A stretch of DNA of 64,000 bases from NCBI GenBank assembly GCA_023375675.1, contig JALQBC010000021.1, positions 124,001 through 188,000 of the forward strand. Reading direction: 5' to 3'. Shown one piece after another: positions 24,150 through 36,440 of this stretch. Position 1 is the stretch's first letter. Every line of letters starts with the position of its first letter. The position numbers were made by a program, and so were the translations under genes. A model generated the notes under the pieces. The model was not told where the DNA came from and did no database searches. It was given only the letters and a program-made list of their open reading frames with translations. This stretch comes from Cytospora piceicola. Lineage: Eukaryota > Ascomycota > Sordariomycetes > Diaporthales > Cytosporaceae.

Positions 24150-26390
24150 GATAGGCTTAAAAACTTATAAGTTACCTATAAAATATAAGTTTATAAAAAA
24201 CCTTTATTTATTTACCGGTACCTTTATATTTATAATAGGTTTAATATTAAATATATAAACCTTATATTTATCCGGCTACTATATTTAACTTCGGTTAGCT
24301 ACGTTAAAAGACTTTTTTTAAAAGAAAAATATTTATAATAGCTTTTAAAACTTAAAGTAGTAATAGTAAATTTTCTAAATAACGCTTAGTATATAGCTTA
24401 TCGTACGAAAACTTAAATAAAGCTTTATAATAGCGGTCGGGTTATAAGCGGCTTTATAGGTGTTTCCGCGTTCCCTGCTAAGATTTATAAGATTTATAAG
24501 ATCTACTAAGATTTATAGTTTCTTTAAGATCTTAACGGCTTAAACTCGAAGCTTTAAGTTTTAAAAAGCCTATATATTTACTAATACTATATTAGGTAAA
24601 TATAATACCGGTACTCGGGCAGATATATTAGCGTCGAGTTATAACCTTTCGACGTCGAGTTATAACCTTTCGAAACAGGTTATAACTTACTATAACGTTA
24701 CGTATTTATAATAACGGCGATAATTATAATAGTAATAATAACGATAATCTAATATCTTCTTAAGTCGTTTACAGCTTAATTATTAATTAAAGACTATAAT
24801 AGCTATTATATTGTCTAATAGTATTAGCCTATATTAATAAGAAAGGCTTTTATTAGCTAGAGATTATAGCTAAAATAGCCTTAAACGTCTTTATAAAACA
24901 GCTTATATAGGTATAGTTAGCCTTTTTACTTTCTTTAGCTAGCTTTAGTAAAGCAGGCCTAAGGCTATTTTAAAGGAAACTAAAAGTAAGGCCGATAAAG
25001 TTACTTTTTTATTAAAACTTAAAGAGTATTAAGACCTTTTTAAACTACTACTTATAGCGGATACCGAAACCGACGATATATTAAGCGATATACTAAGTAG
25101 TAAGTAGATAAAAAGCGTTAACTACTTTAGTAAATTATTTATAGCTATACCCTGCCTTTATAAGTTTATTTTTATATTATTACTTTTTATAAATAAATAT
25201 AGCTTACTAAAATATATACTATCTTTTTATATAGCTATCTTTACCGGTAATTAAAAGCAGATACAGAACGTACTATAATAGCTATAACCGTAAAAGTAAT
25301 TAAAAATCTAAACTATCTTAAATCTAATCGAGCTTATTCGGTATATTCGAACTTAAATATATATCCTTAGATTTATTAACGAGCCGATTACTTTAAAGTA
25401 TTATAACTTACTTTATTAGCTAGCGATAAAGACTTTATATTAAACCGAAATACACTTTTATTTTAAAAAGGCCGTTAGCTATCTTTTAGAAAAATCTATT
25501 AAGACTAAATTTAAAAAGGTACTACCTTTTAAATCGCTTTATATTAGCTATACTACGGAGTATAGTATAAAAATTTCCTTTACTAACTTACGATAAGTTA
25601 ATACGTTTATATATTATAAGCCTGTGTTTAATAAAGACGAAAACGAAAACGAAAACGAAAATAAAGACGAAGATAAAGATAAAGATAAAAACGAAAATAA
25701 AGACGAAGATAAAGATAAAGACGAAAATAAAGACGAAGACGAAAACAAAAACGAAGACGAAGATAACGATAATAATTAAAACGATAATAAAGATAAAGAT
25801 AAAGACGAAGATAAGTTAAAGCGGATCCTTATAATTATAGTAAAAGTAGATTTTACGTATTAAACAGATAATAAGGAAATTAAATATAAGTTTACTCTTA
25901 TATATATATTTTACGGTAATATTAACCTCTAATTATTCTATTAGTTATTTAAAAGTACTATAGAATAGACTTTACCTAAATTCTCTGCTTTAATATTTAA
26001 AAGCGGGTATATTCTTAGCGCTAAGCTAACCTTAAAAAGCTATATTATATAACTGCCGACCTTATATAAGTTAATAGTTCGAAACTAAACTACTATTTTA
26101 AAAAAAGGATAATCTGCTAAAAAGGTAATAGCGATAACAGTAACAGTTATAGTAATAGTAATAAAATTAAGAACTACTATAATAAAAAAGCGCGGTTTTT
26201 CGAAGTATTATTAGACTTTATACGGTCGGTCCCGGTAGGGATAACTATTAAAATCCTTTATAAAAGACTTCGTTCCGCCTTTAATAAGGCCGTCTAAAGC
26301 TAAATTAAAGCCGATTATCTTCGGAAAGGGAAAGGAGAAGACAGTAGTAAACGTTCTTAAGGTCTTTATAATAGTTAAGCTAATTTATAA
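24150..26390 (+). pseudogene. Fossil open frame 5b with acidic low-complexity tract
   Basis: One plus frame continues for about 2.2 kb to a possible stop near 26388. It includes a poly-Gln-like run (near 24721, where every TAA or TAG can derive from CAA or CAG), EYxDLFKLLLIADTETDDI near 25030-25080, and a tract of alternating Asp/Glu/Asn/Lys codons at 25636-25815. It ends with a basic segment LKPIIFGKGKEK near 26305. The acidic tract alone strongly favours plus as the coding strand. It is a large protein of unknown family. Confidence 0.45.
25636..25815 (+). repeat. GAYAAR low-complexity tract
   Basis: Nearly every base fits alternating GAC/GAT/GAA and AAA/AAT/AAC triplets, coding an Asp/Glu/Asn/Lys-rich segment in frame 5b. 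CpG survives throughout. This is simple-sequence expansion inside a former gene. Confidence 0.7.
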
Positions 26391-26639
26391 GTAATATATA
26401 ATAATATATAAATACCTAATAATAACTTTTACCTAGCTTTTCCTTGTTTATACCTGTATTATACCTCTGCTTACTTTTTTAAATCTTATTACTCGATATA
26501 CTTTTAGCTAAACTTAAGCCTTAATACTTACTATACCTTATTCGCTATCGAGTTACTCGGTAATAGCTTAAATAATACCTTTAAATACTATTTTTACTTT
26601 ACCGCTAAAGCCTAAACCTTGGCTAGCCGGCTAACGTTT

Positions 26640-28140
26640 AATACTTCCGGATAATAAAAAAATATATAGCCTTAGTAAGTAAAAACCTTAATAAACGATT
26701 TAATACTAATATAAAAAAGGTAGATAAGCTATAGCCGGTTAAGCCTTACTTAAATCTTTATCGGGTAATAAAGATAATATAGCTCGATAGTAATAACGAT
26801 AGTAAAGCTAAACCCGAATATACCGGAATTAAAAAAAACCGGTAACTTATACTCGAAAGATAAGAATATATACTATTATAGCTATAAGGCTTTTAAACTT
26901 TATAGTATCCCTTTCGCCTTTCTTAATACTTAAATTTAAATTAAAACGCGCTTAAAGGTTATTAAAGCCGTGTACTACTATATATTAGTCTTTACTTATA
27001 AATATACTCGATACCGGGCCGTTTTATCTAAAGGAAATAAAGTAGTTTATACTTAAAATATATTAAAGAAATAAGTAGTTTATTTTACCGAAAGAGGAAG
27101 GCGTAGTTATAGTATTTAGTCTTGCTTTAGTTTTTATAGTATAGTTTTTAAGTAAAGTAGTTAAGGTTAATATAAAGCGAATTATAGTATATATAACTAC
27201 CGTTATACTTTATAAATAAGCCGTACTTAATAAGGTTATCGAGCTAAATCCTACTTTATAGTTATTACCCGGTCGAAAACTAAGCTTACGCCTTAAAAAG
27301 TAAAGTAATATAGTCTTTTTTTTTATAAAACTTTATATAATTAGTACCGATACTATTTCCGATATAACAGATAATATACTATATACGATACGGCTATCTT
27401 CGGATATACCGCCGGCTTAAAATTTTAAGCTAAGTTTTCCGGAAAGATCGTTATTTACTCGGATATTAAAAAGATATATATACTAAAATAGTTATTCGTT
27501 ACGCCTTATAAGTTTATTAGCTATATAACGCGTTAATCTAACCTTTACTTTACTTTATACGTTAATTAAATAATACCTTTTTATTATTTATAAACTTTAC
27601 TCGACCTTTTAATATTATAAATAGGTATAACCTCGGAGTAGTTTATATAGTAGTTTTAACGCTTTTTTAAAGTATAAGACTTAAAGTTTATACTTCCGAT
27701 AATATTATCGTCTATAAAAAGGTAAGCTAAAAAGTACTTTAGTAAGCTATTAATAAGGATCTATAAGAATTCCTTATTATAATATTAATATCCGGCTAAT
27801 AATACCTAAAGATACCGGATATAAGGTTATAAAAGCTATACTACTAGTAGAAAAGGCCTTTTATAATACTATAATATTAAAAGGTCGATAACGATAAAGG
27901 TATAGCCGGCGGCTTTACCGTAAGCCTTTTATTAATATTATATATATATATAACGTTATAAGTTTTATAATTACGAGAACGTCTTTTTATAAGGTATACT
28001 ATCGAGTCTTTTTTCGTAGTACTAATATATCGCGCTTTAACTATTATCGTATATAGCGACCTTATATTACTATATATTTCCCGAATAAACTAAGCTAAAG
28101 GCCGGCCTTTTAACGATACTTAGCGTTATAGCTAATACCT
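26640..28140 (+). pseudogene. Fossil open frame 6
   Basis: A plus frame starts just after frame 5b and stays readable for about 500 codons. It has NILDTGPFYLKEIK near 27001-27045, ILPKEEGVVIVFSLALVF near 27085-27138, then DIPPA near 27400, and VIKAILLVEKAFYN near 27820-27870. TAA/TAG are the only stops. The close spacing and shared strand with frame 5b suggest neighbouring genes. The family is not recognised. Confidence 0.4.
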
Positions 28141-29210
28141 TTAACCGTAAACGTTTATCGAAACGTTCGAAAGCTTTTAAAATACAGCTTAATAATATTT
28201 ATAAAAGTTAAGATATAATAAATAACTAATAGGCTTACCTTTAAATTTAATATAATAGTATCGGTTAAAAATACTTTAACTATTAGCGTATATTTATAAT
28301 AAAGTAAAACTTATAGTATTAGTATAGTTATCGGGAATTAAGTATTATAAATTCGGGTTTCTTTATAATAAAAAGCGTACTCGTTTTTTATATCGGAATA
28401 TAGTTTATAAATAGTATACTAATATATATAAAAAGCGGAAAAGTATAAAAACACTAATAAAAACGCCGAATAATATCCTTTTTAACTCTTTTACTTATTT
28501 AAACAAAAGTTATTTTTATAAGCGATATTAACTAATTAATAAAATATAAGGAAAGCTATATATATATATACCTTAAAAACGGCTTTACTTACTTTATCCG
28601 GCTTTACTTTTAACCTTTCGGTTTATCTTTAAAATAACTATAATTTTAAATAAGCTAAACAACTATCTTTTATTTATAACGTATAAAAAGCTATAAACTA
28701 TATAATAGTAGTTTTCGGCTTATTCTTTAAATATATAAAGAGAAATAAAGTTATTAATTATACCGATTTAAAAGCCGGTTAAGCCGGTTAAGTCTTTTAT
28801 AGTTATACTCTTTAAAGTATTAATAATATAGGTATAGTAAAACTTCCGAATATTATTTTCGCCTTTTTTTAACTTCTACTAGAAAAAGTTTATAGGGTAA
28901 TCGACGTTAAGCTAATTAAGAGTTATGTTTATAACCTATTTTCTCTTAATAGCCGAAGGAATAAACGTATCTTTTTTAAACTTATTCTAATTTAAGTATA
29001 AGATAATATAAAACACTTTAATATCCAGGTATAAAGGTTTAATCTAAAACTATACGGTATTATCGACGTTACTATTATAAAAGGAATTATCGTTTAATAT
29101 CGTTATAGCTAGTACTATAAATAAGACTTACGATGTTTTAATATCGGTTTATAAAAAAAGTACGAAAGGTAAGACTTATATAAAGAATACGAGATTTCGG
29201 ACCGGCGAAG

Positions 29211-29387
29211 GCGATATAAGATAAAAGGCGATAAGTAAAATATATAACTTAAAAGTAACGAGATAAAAAGCAATAAGTAAAATATATAACTTAAAAGCGA
29301 TAAGATAAAAGATAACGAATAAAATATATAACTTAAAGGCGATAAAATAAAAAACGATAAGTAAGATATATACTTTAAAGGCAATAA
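29211..29387 (+). repeat. 42-base tandem repeat
   Basis: About four units of GCGATAAGATAAAA, GATAACGAATAAAATATATA and ACTTAAAG, with 42-base spacing (14 codons). The minus-strand open frame across it is a repeat shadow. Confidence 0.65.
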
Positions 29388-30959
29388 GGGTAAAAATACA
29401 CTAGAGATAAAAAGCTAAATAGTAAAAATATAAAGAACGTAACCACTTATAAAAAAGTTTTTAACGTATACCTTTATTTATTTTTTTTACTCGTAATATT
29501 ATAGGTCTTATACTTCTATTTATTTATTTAAAAAAGACTAATATTAAAGTAGCTTAAACAGCTAACCCCGAAATACTTTAATATTAACCTTTTCGGTAAT
29601 TACTACTAATCCTATAATCCTACGTCTATTCCTTATAGGGTTATAACTATAAGATAACAGAATATTATAGGCGGCTAACCTTATAATACTCTACTATTAA
29701 GTAATTATAATACTTTTAAAGAATAACTGTCCTTATACCCTTCTATACTTAAAATAGCTACCTATCTTTACTATAAGCTTTAACTTAAAACTTTTATATT
29801 ACGACTTTAAAAACTACTAGCTTATATTAAGTTTTATAACTAAACGGCTAACCTTAAAAATAAAACTTAATACGTCTTATAATCGTATTACCCGAGAATA
29901 TCGGTTAATCTCCTCTTTTATTTTTTATTTTTAACAGCTTTTATAATATCTTACCGCCTTAATATATCTTATAGTTTAAACTATAATAGACGTGTCGAAC
30001 GTTTATCTTATAAAGATTAATATAGACTTAAAGTTTAATATTTTAAGTAAGTAAAACTAAATCTTATATTTTTTCTCTAGTATTAAGCTTAAGCTTTACA
30101 GATATAACGACTTATCTTATAGTCTATTTATTTAATATTTCCGGCTATAATATTACCGGGGGAATTTAATATTTATAACTATAATTTCGTCGGGTAGTTT
30201 ATTTAACGCTTAAGTATAGCTATATAGGTATAAAGAAACGGCGTATCTATAGTAATAAAGGCTTCTACTTATAATCTTACCGGGTAAATAATAATATCGT
30301 CGGATAGATAATATCTTACCGGTAAACTAAAGTTAAATCTTTAAATATTTTATTTAAGGTTTTTTAATATCCGGTTATAACGTCGCCGGGTAAACTAAAG
30401 TTAATATCTTAAATATTTTATTTAATTCTTAAGCTATAACTTTAAAAGTAAAGACGAAAAGTATATTTAATAAAAGACTCCGACTCCGACTATAACTTCG
30501 AAAGTAATAAGGTAAAGTATAAATATAGTTATAATATACTTTACTATAATCTCTGTTTCGCTTTAAACTACCTATATATACCGTTATTTAAAGTATTATT
30601 TCTATTAAATAAGTTCTTATCGGCTAGTTTAAGTCCTTTTTATAAAAACCTATATCTCTATATATAACAGACTAACCTTACTCGGTAAAATAATATTTAA
30701 AAATATAGCCGTTATAAGAAAAATATTTAACTCTATAGCCTATACGCTTTACTATATCTTATAATATATAACAGATAATAAGTATTATAAAGATAGCTAT
30801 AAATAATAAGGCCGGCTTTTATAAGAGGCTTTAACGGTATAAGTAAAAAAGATAATATATTTAATCTTTATTTTAGTATTTTTTATTTAGCTTATTAACA
30901 GTACTTTTTAAAACCTTATTATTAGTTATTTATATTCTTTACTATCTTTCTATATAAGT

Positions 30960-31900
30960 CTCTTTATCCTTATCCCTTTAAAGCATTATTAGAACTACTA
31001 AGCTAATACTTTTCGAGTTTTTAAAAAAAAAAATAAAGCTTATAGCTTTTTAACTATTATTAATAACCTTATATATAACCGCTATAACTATATAGCCTTT
31101 TAAGCTATATATAACTTAGACGTTTTATAGCTTTTTTATAAAATAGTTTTTTACTTTATCTGTTTTATCGTTTCTTTTAAAAAGAATAATATAGTCGAAA
31201 ACGCTAAAAAACGTCTTAAAGTTAAATATATTAATATAAAGAAGAAAGATATACTTTATACTATTATATACGCTACTATAAACGTAGTTAGGTTACGCTA
31301 TATAAATAGGTTTAATAAGCTTAAAAACAGCTTAATCGACGTCGATAATAAAGCTATAGGCGATAAAGCTATAAGAAATAAGGCTATAGGCAATAATTTA
31401 ACTAACCCTTTTAAAAGAACTATAAATAGTAACTCGACTAACGCTTTCGGAGTACCTATAGATAGTAACTCGACTAATACCTTCGTAATTATAAATAGTA
31501 AGTTAACTACCTTTAGAATTCCTACGGATAAAAGGCTAATTAATACCTTCGGAATTATAAATAATAAGTCGACTACCTTTAAAAAGCTTATAAATAAAAG
31601 GCTAACTAACGCCTTCGGAATAGCTATAAATAAAAGATAAACTAATACTTTCGATAATACTTTTAACAAGTAGCCCGGACAGCTAAACTTTTTTAGTATT
31701 AATACCGGAAACAGCTTAGCTCTTTTTTTTAATCTCCCGGCTAAGTTACCTGTTAACGCTTATTAAGCTTAAGTGAGTTTTTCTATAGAAAAGTCGTAAC
31801 TTTACTAATATAAAATAGCTTTCGGAAAACCTTTTATTCGGCTTTAATAATAAGGTAAAAGGCTTAAATATAAATACTATTCGGAAAGGTAAAATATTAA
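30960..31900 (+). pseudogene. Fossil open frame 7 with Asn/Ser/Thr-rich repeats
   Basis: A plus frame runs from about 30960 to 31900. It begins with a basic region (NAKKRLKVKYINIKKKD near 31200-31250) and NVVRLRYINRFNKLKNSL near 31278-31330. About six degenerate repeats of 15-20 residues follow, carrying NSNSTNAFGVP or NKRLTNAFGI (31430-31640). Stops are TAA/TAG only until a TGA near 31970. The minus-strand open frame over 31298-31669 is its shadow. The function is unknown. Confidence 0.45.
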
Positions 31901-33364
31901 AAAGCTAGGCTATTATTTACGTCGAAGCCGGAAAAGCTATTAAAAAAGTAGCTTTAGTTAAAACCGACCTTGATACTTTTTACTAAAAACGTATAATCGA
32001 GACAGTTAAGTCTATTAACAAGTCCTTTCGTATTTTTATAAAAGCGACGATAATACTAGTATATCGCCTTTATTTAGTTTTAAAAGCTAAAGCTAATATC
32101 GTATAAAATAATAGTAATAATAGGTAAAGTAAAAGAAATAAAAAAGATTTATAAACCGGGTTATACTTTACGTTTACTTTTATAATACTTTTAACTTATA
32201 AAGATAGTCGTAAAAAGTATACGATATTAGTCTTATAACGTAAAGCGTAGATAATTTAATCTTTTAGCTATTATTAAATAAAATGTTTATTATCCTTTAG
32301 TTTCTGTTAAAGCCCTCGGCTTTAATCTACTTACTTATTTACTTTCCCTATCTTTATTAAAGCCTTCGGTAATAACCTACTTACTTAATTACTATCCGAA
32401 TCCGTTAAAGCCGAGTAATATCTATTATCTTTACGATTTTAACTTATAGTCTACTATAATATTAGTACCTACGGTATCTATTAATAAGGTTTTTACTTTA
32501 AATACCGATTAACGTATACTTTAAATAACTTATTAACTATTTTAACCTTTTTTATAACCGTGTTTACTATACCGGCTATAATTATTAATACGTTATCGAA
32601 AGTCTTATACTTATTAAATTCTTATTATATTTTACTTATAAGTAAAGCGTTATACTATATAAATATCGGATAGCTTAAAAAAAGGTATATATTATACGTA
32701 ATAAGATTACCTGTTTTTTTTTAATAGTACTATAAGTCTTTTATAGCTATAAAGAGGTGTTATTTAACGTATATAGAATCCTTTAAAAAAGCTTATAGCC
32801 GTTATAATATATTTTAACAATCTAATAGCTATATTATACTAGCTCTGCTAAGTATTAAAAACTACGATTAAAGCTTTTTATAGATATTAATTTAAATAGT
32901 ACGCTTTCTGCTAACAGACTATCGGGTCTGCTACTAGTATATAGCGGTAAACGTCGAGCTATTTTTTTACGTATAGGTTGTTTATATCTATAGGCGTATA
33001 TAACCTTTTCTTTTCTTAGTATTTAAAGTATACCTTAGCCTTATTCTTTACGGCTATCTTATTTTAAAGAGGTTATTAATAAAAGGGGCTGTTTTAAAAG
33101 CTTATTAATCTAATTATAATAGTATTTACTATAAGAGTCGCTTAAGATATCTTAGATATACGCTTTAAGGTATTATATATACAGGACGTCTCTTTCGGCG
33201 TTTTAAACAAAAACTTACTTACTCGATATTATATCGTGTAATCGTAATAGTCTTTACTATAGTCTATAATAGGAAATATTAAAGTAGGCGAAGGTAATTG
33301 TCGTTTATAAGAATCGCGTTATAGGTTAGCGCGCCGCAGGTGCTTAAGTAGGCCTTTATACCTA

Positions 33365-33458
33365 AGTAGTTAAGGTTAAGGTTAAAGTTAAAATTAAAGT
33401 TAAGGTTAAGGTTAAGTTAAAGTTAAAGCTAAAGCTAAGGTTACAGTTAAGGTTAAGG
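33365..33458 (+). repeat. (GGTTAA)n-like hexamer run
   Basis: About 15 tandem hexamers are of the type AAGGTT, AAAGTT and AAGCTA. It is not the canonical TTAGGG telomere repeat. It looks like a simple repeat, possibly Lys/Val or Leu/Asn coding in a former gene. Confidence 0.6.
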
Positions 33459-34959
33459 ACCTTCTTTATCGGCTGCCTATTACCTTTTACGATCGGTCCG
33501 CGCCGGACTAGCTAAGACCTAGTAAACGAACTTTAAGTAGTTAATATTAAGGTTATCGGTTTAAAATACTGCCGGGAACTATGTATCTCGCTTAAATTAA
33601 GTATAAATAACGGCTACTTTATAGTAATTAACCTTATTTATTTAAGTTACCTTATCTCACACTATATAATACTAAAATCGCGTACCTTATACGATTTATC
33701 TCTATAAGTTAAGGCATTATAAATTTAGCTGCTAACCCGATTAACTAACCGCTTATACGCTCGCGTACGCACAGGCAGTATAGCGTCGTTATACAGGATA
33801 TATCTAGTAAAGATTAAATTATAATAGGCAGAAGGCTTACTTTTAAATAAAAAACTATATAAAATGCTAGTAGACAGGTTTATAAATCTGTTATCTAAGA
33901 TAAAGGTTATTACTATACTTATAAAACTTACAAGAATCGAAAAAGCGACTAAAGCGACATCTAAATCGAGGTTACTAAATAACGTAGTTAAAGCTAATAT
34001 AAAACGCTATATAATTAAAGACGTTATACTACAGTTTTATAAGAAAAACGTCTATCGCTTACTATAACCGATTTTAATTACCTACTATAATTATTATAAA
34101 ACGTTAATAGTTATATATAGCTAACTAAACTAATATTGTACTAAGTATAGTATATATATAAAATAATATATACTTTACGAAAGGTATATAGGTAAAAGAG
34201 ATAAAAATAGTAAGAAAAGAAGCGTAACCTTAAGTATAAACGTAAGTACCGTACCGTCTTAAAAGAGCTTTAAATCTTTAAGCCCGAAAGCTTAGTTATA
34301 GTATTATTTAAATAGCGGTATACTAACGCTAAGGGGTATATTATAAAAGACCTTTACTTTTAATTAAAGGGTAAATTATAAAAAACCCTTACTTTTAATA
34401 TTATAAATCTTAATTTATTCTTAGTTCGAAGGTTTTTATTTAAGGTTCTTATTCGAAGTTCTTATTCTTATTTAAAGTTCGGTAAAGAAGGGGTTAAAGT
34501 TTAAAGTAAAGTTCTTAGTTCGCTTTTCGGTTTTATTAGCTTATCGAGTTAGTAGTTAGTAGTTAGTTTTTTAGTTTAGTCCGGTCTAAGTTTAGTCTAA
34601 AGATATTCGTTAATAACAGAGATAGCGATTTATCTCGATATACTTATAAAATAAACGCCTTATATACTAGATTCTATCGCTAGATAGTATAATACGCTAA
34701 ATAAGTATATAAACTAGGTATAGATAAAGCGGAGGTATATATTATAGCTAAGGTAAACGTTTAAGGCAGCTTATAAGGTAAGAATAAATAGGTAGGCTAG
34801 TATAGGTAAAAGAGCGAAGGTTTTATAACGTAAGGGCGTATATTTAAATAATACCTTATAGAGGTTTTTTATACTTAAATTTATCGTAGGTAGTATAAAA
34901 TTATAAACAGTACTATACTACAATTAAAGCCAAAGGCTTTAAAACTTCTTACTTTTTAT

Positions 34960-35145
34960 TCGGCCGGACTCCGGCTAAACCGATTAAAGGAGGCTTCGAT
35001 AGCTTTAATTAGTATACGTACCGTATACGTATAAGGCTAGCCTTATATAATATACCTTCCGGCCGAACCGATTAAGGAAAGCTTTAATAACTCTGATTAA
35101 TATACGTACTATATACGTATAAGGCTAGCCTTATATAATATACCT
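34960..35145 (+). repeat. Two direct copies of about 90 bases
   Basis: Both copies share CGGCCG, CGATTAA, AGCTTTAAT, GTATACGTACCGTATACGTA and AGGCTAGCCTTATATAATAT. Each contains two small inverted repeats. Differences are mainly transitions. Confidence 0.65.
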
Positions 35146-36114
35146 GATAGGTATTACGACTATAGGTAACAGGCGCGCTAAATAACTTACTTTACAATAC
35201 CTTTAATCTACGAATATATTTTAGTTTCGTTATATAATAGTATTATTCGAAAGCCTTAAGTTAAGAGAATTATATAAAGCGGTTCGTCTGCTATAAATTA
35301 ACTATTATCTATACGAAATACTATAAACGCTATATCCGGCAGCCTAAAAGGATAATAATAATTAAACCGGGTTAGACTAAAAGCGGTATATAGGCTAAAG
35401 GCTACTATAGGTAGGCCTACCCGCCTAATAACGTCTTTTCCCTATTATCTGTATATATTATAATATTAATATAAGAAGGAACAGCCTTAGAAAGAGTAAT
35501 ATAAACTTTAAAAGGCTTAGCCTGCCCTTTATATTTATTTTTCCTCTTTTAATTATATTCATTCTCTAATTCTTTCTTTAAACCGTTAAATCGATTATCT
35601 ATAATATAACTATCGTTTCAGGGGTATAAAGAATAAACATAGAGATCTTATCCTTTAAAATATTTAACTTATATTAAAAGTGCTAATTATAATACTAAAT
35701 AAAAGCCTCGAAGTAATCGTCCCTCTTTAAACCTCGCTTACTTTTTTTAAACCGTTTTAATATTAATTATCTATAACAGAAGACGCTAACGCTAACGTTA
35801 TAGTTAAAAGTACTTAACAGAATAAGTATAACGCCTTAAAGATATTAAACTCGCTTTAAAAGCTCTTATTACTATATTAGATAAAAGCCTCGAAATAGTC
35901 GTACTTCGTTCTTTAAAACCTTACTTAATCTAGTAGTATTAATAATATTATAAGATTAATTCTTATAATCGGGCGCGGCTACTTTTTATATCTCGTATAT
36001 ATATCGGGCTATTACCTAAAATAAAGACTATAGCTTCTTTAACCTATAATTACTATAGATCTATATTAAGCTAACTACTATAGCTAATATTAAAAAACCC
36101 GAGCTTACCGCTTA

Positions 36115-36440
36115 TAACCGCTTCGCCCGGCTACCCTATTACCCGGGCCTAATACCCGGCTTAAAAAAAGTATCGTCTGTTAAAAATACTATAAACCTAG
36201 TTTACCTAGCTACCTTTATTACCTAGGCCTATTACCCAGGCCTAACACCCGGCTCGGTCTGTTAAAAATACCGTAAACCTAGCCTACCCGGCTACCCCTA
36301 TTACTTAAGCTTAACACTCGGCCTAAAGAAAGCATCGTTTACTAAAGATACCGTAAACCTAACCTACCCGGCTACTTTTATTACTTAGGCTTAATACCCG
36401 GCTCGGTCTGCCGGAGATTTTATAAACCTAGCCTTTTTAG
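36115..36440 (+). repeat. Four GC-richer tandem units of about 80 bases
   Basis: Units contain GGCTACCCCTATTAC, TTAGGCTTAACACCCGGC, CGGTCTGTTAAAAATACCGT and AAACCTAGCC. Several carry CCCGGG or CCTAGG palindromes. CpA and TpG survive here more often than in the surrounding sequence. Confidence 0.7.

Noticed and set aside
29115..29384. Minus-strand open frame of 89 codons
   Set aside because: It is a hydrophobic Tyr/Leu/Ser repeat produced by the 42-base purine-rich tandem array read backwards.
31298..31669. Minus-strand hydrophobic open frame of 123 codons
   Set aside because: It is antisense to fossil frame 7, whose Asn/Ser/Thr-rich plus reading continues well beyond it on both sides.
33365..33458. 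Internal telomere repeat
   Set aside because: The hexamer is GGTTAA/AAAGTT-like, not TTAGGG, and is degenerate.
33864..34067. Plus-strand open frame of 67 codons with a real ATG
   Set aside because: It is short, lies in RIP-mutated DNA, has no domain, and its ATG is probably a chance survivor.
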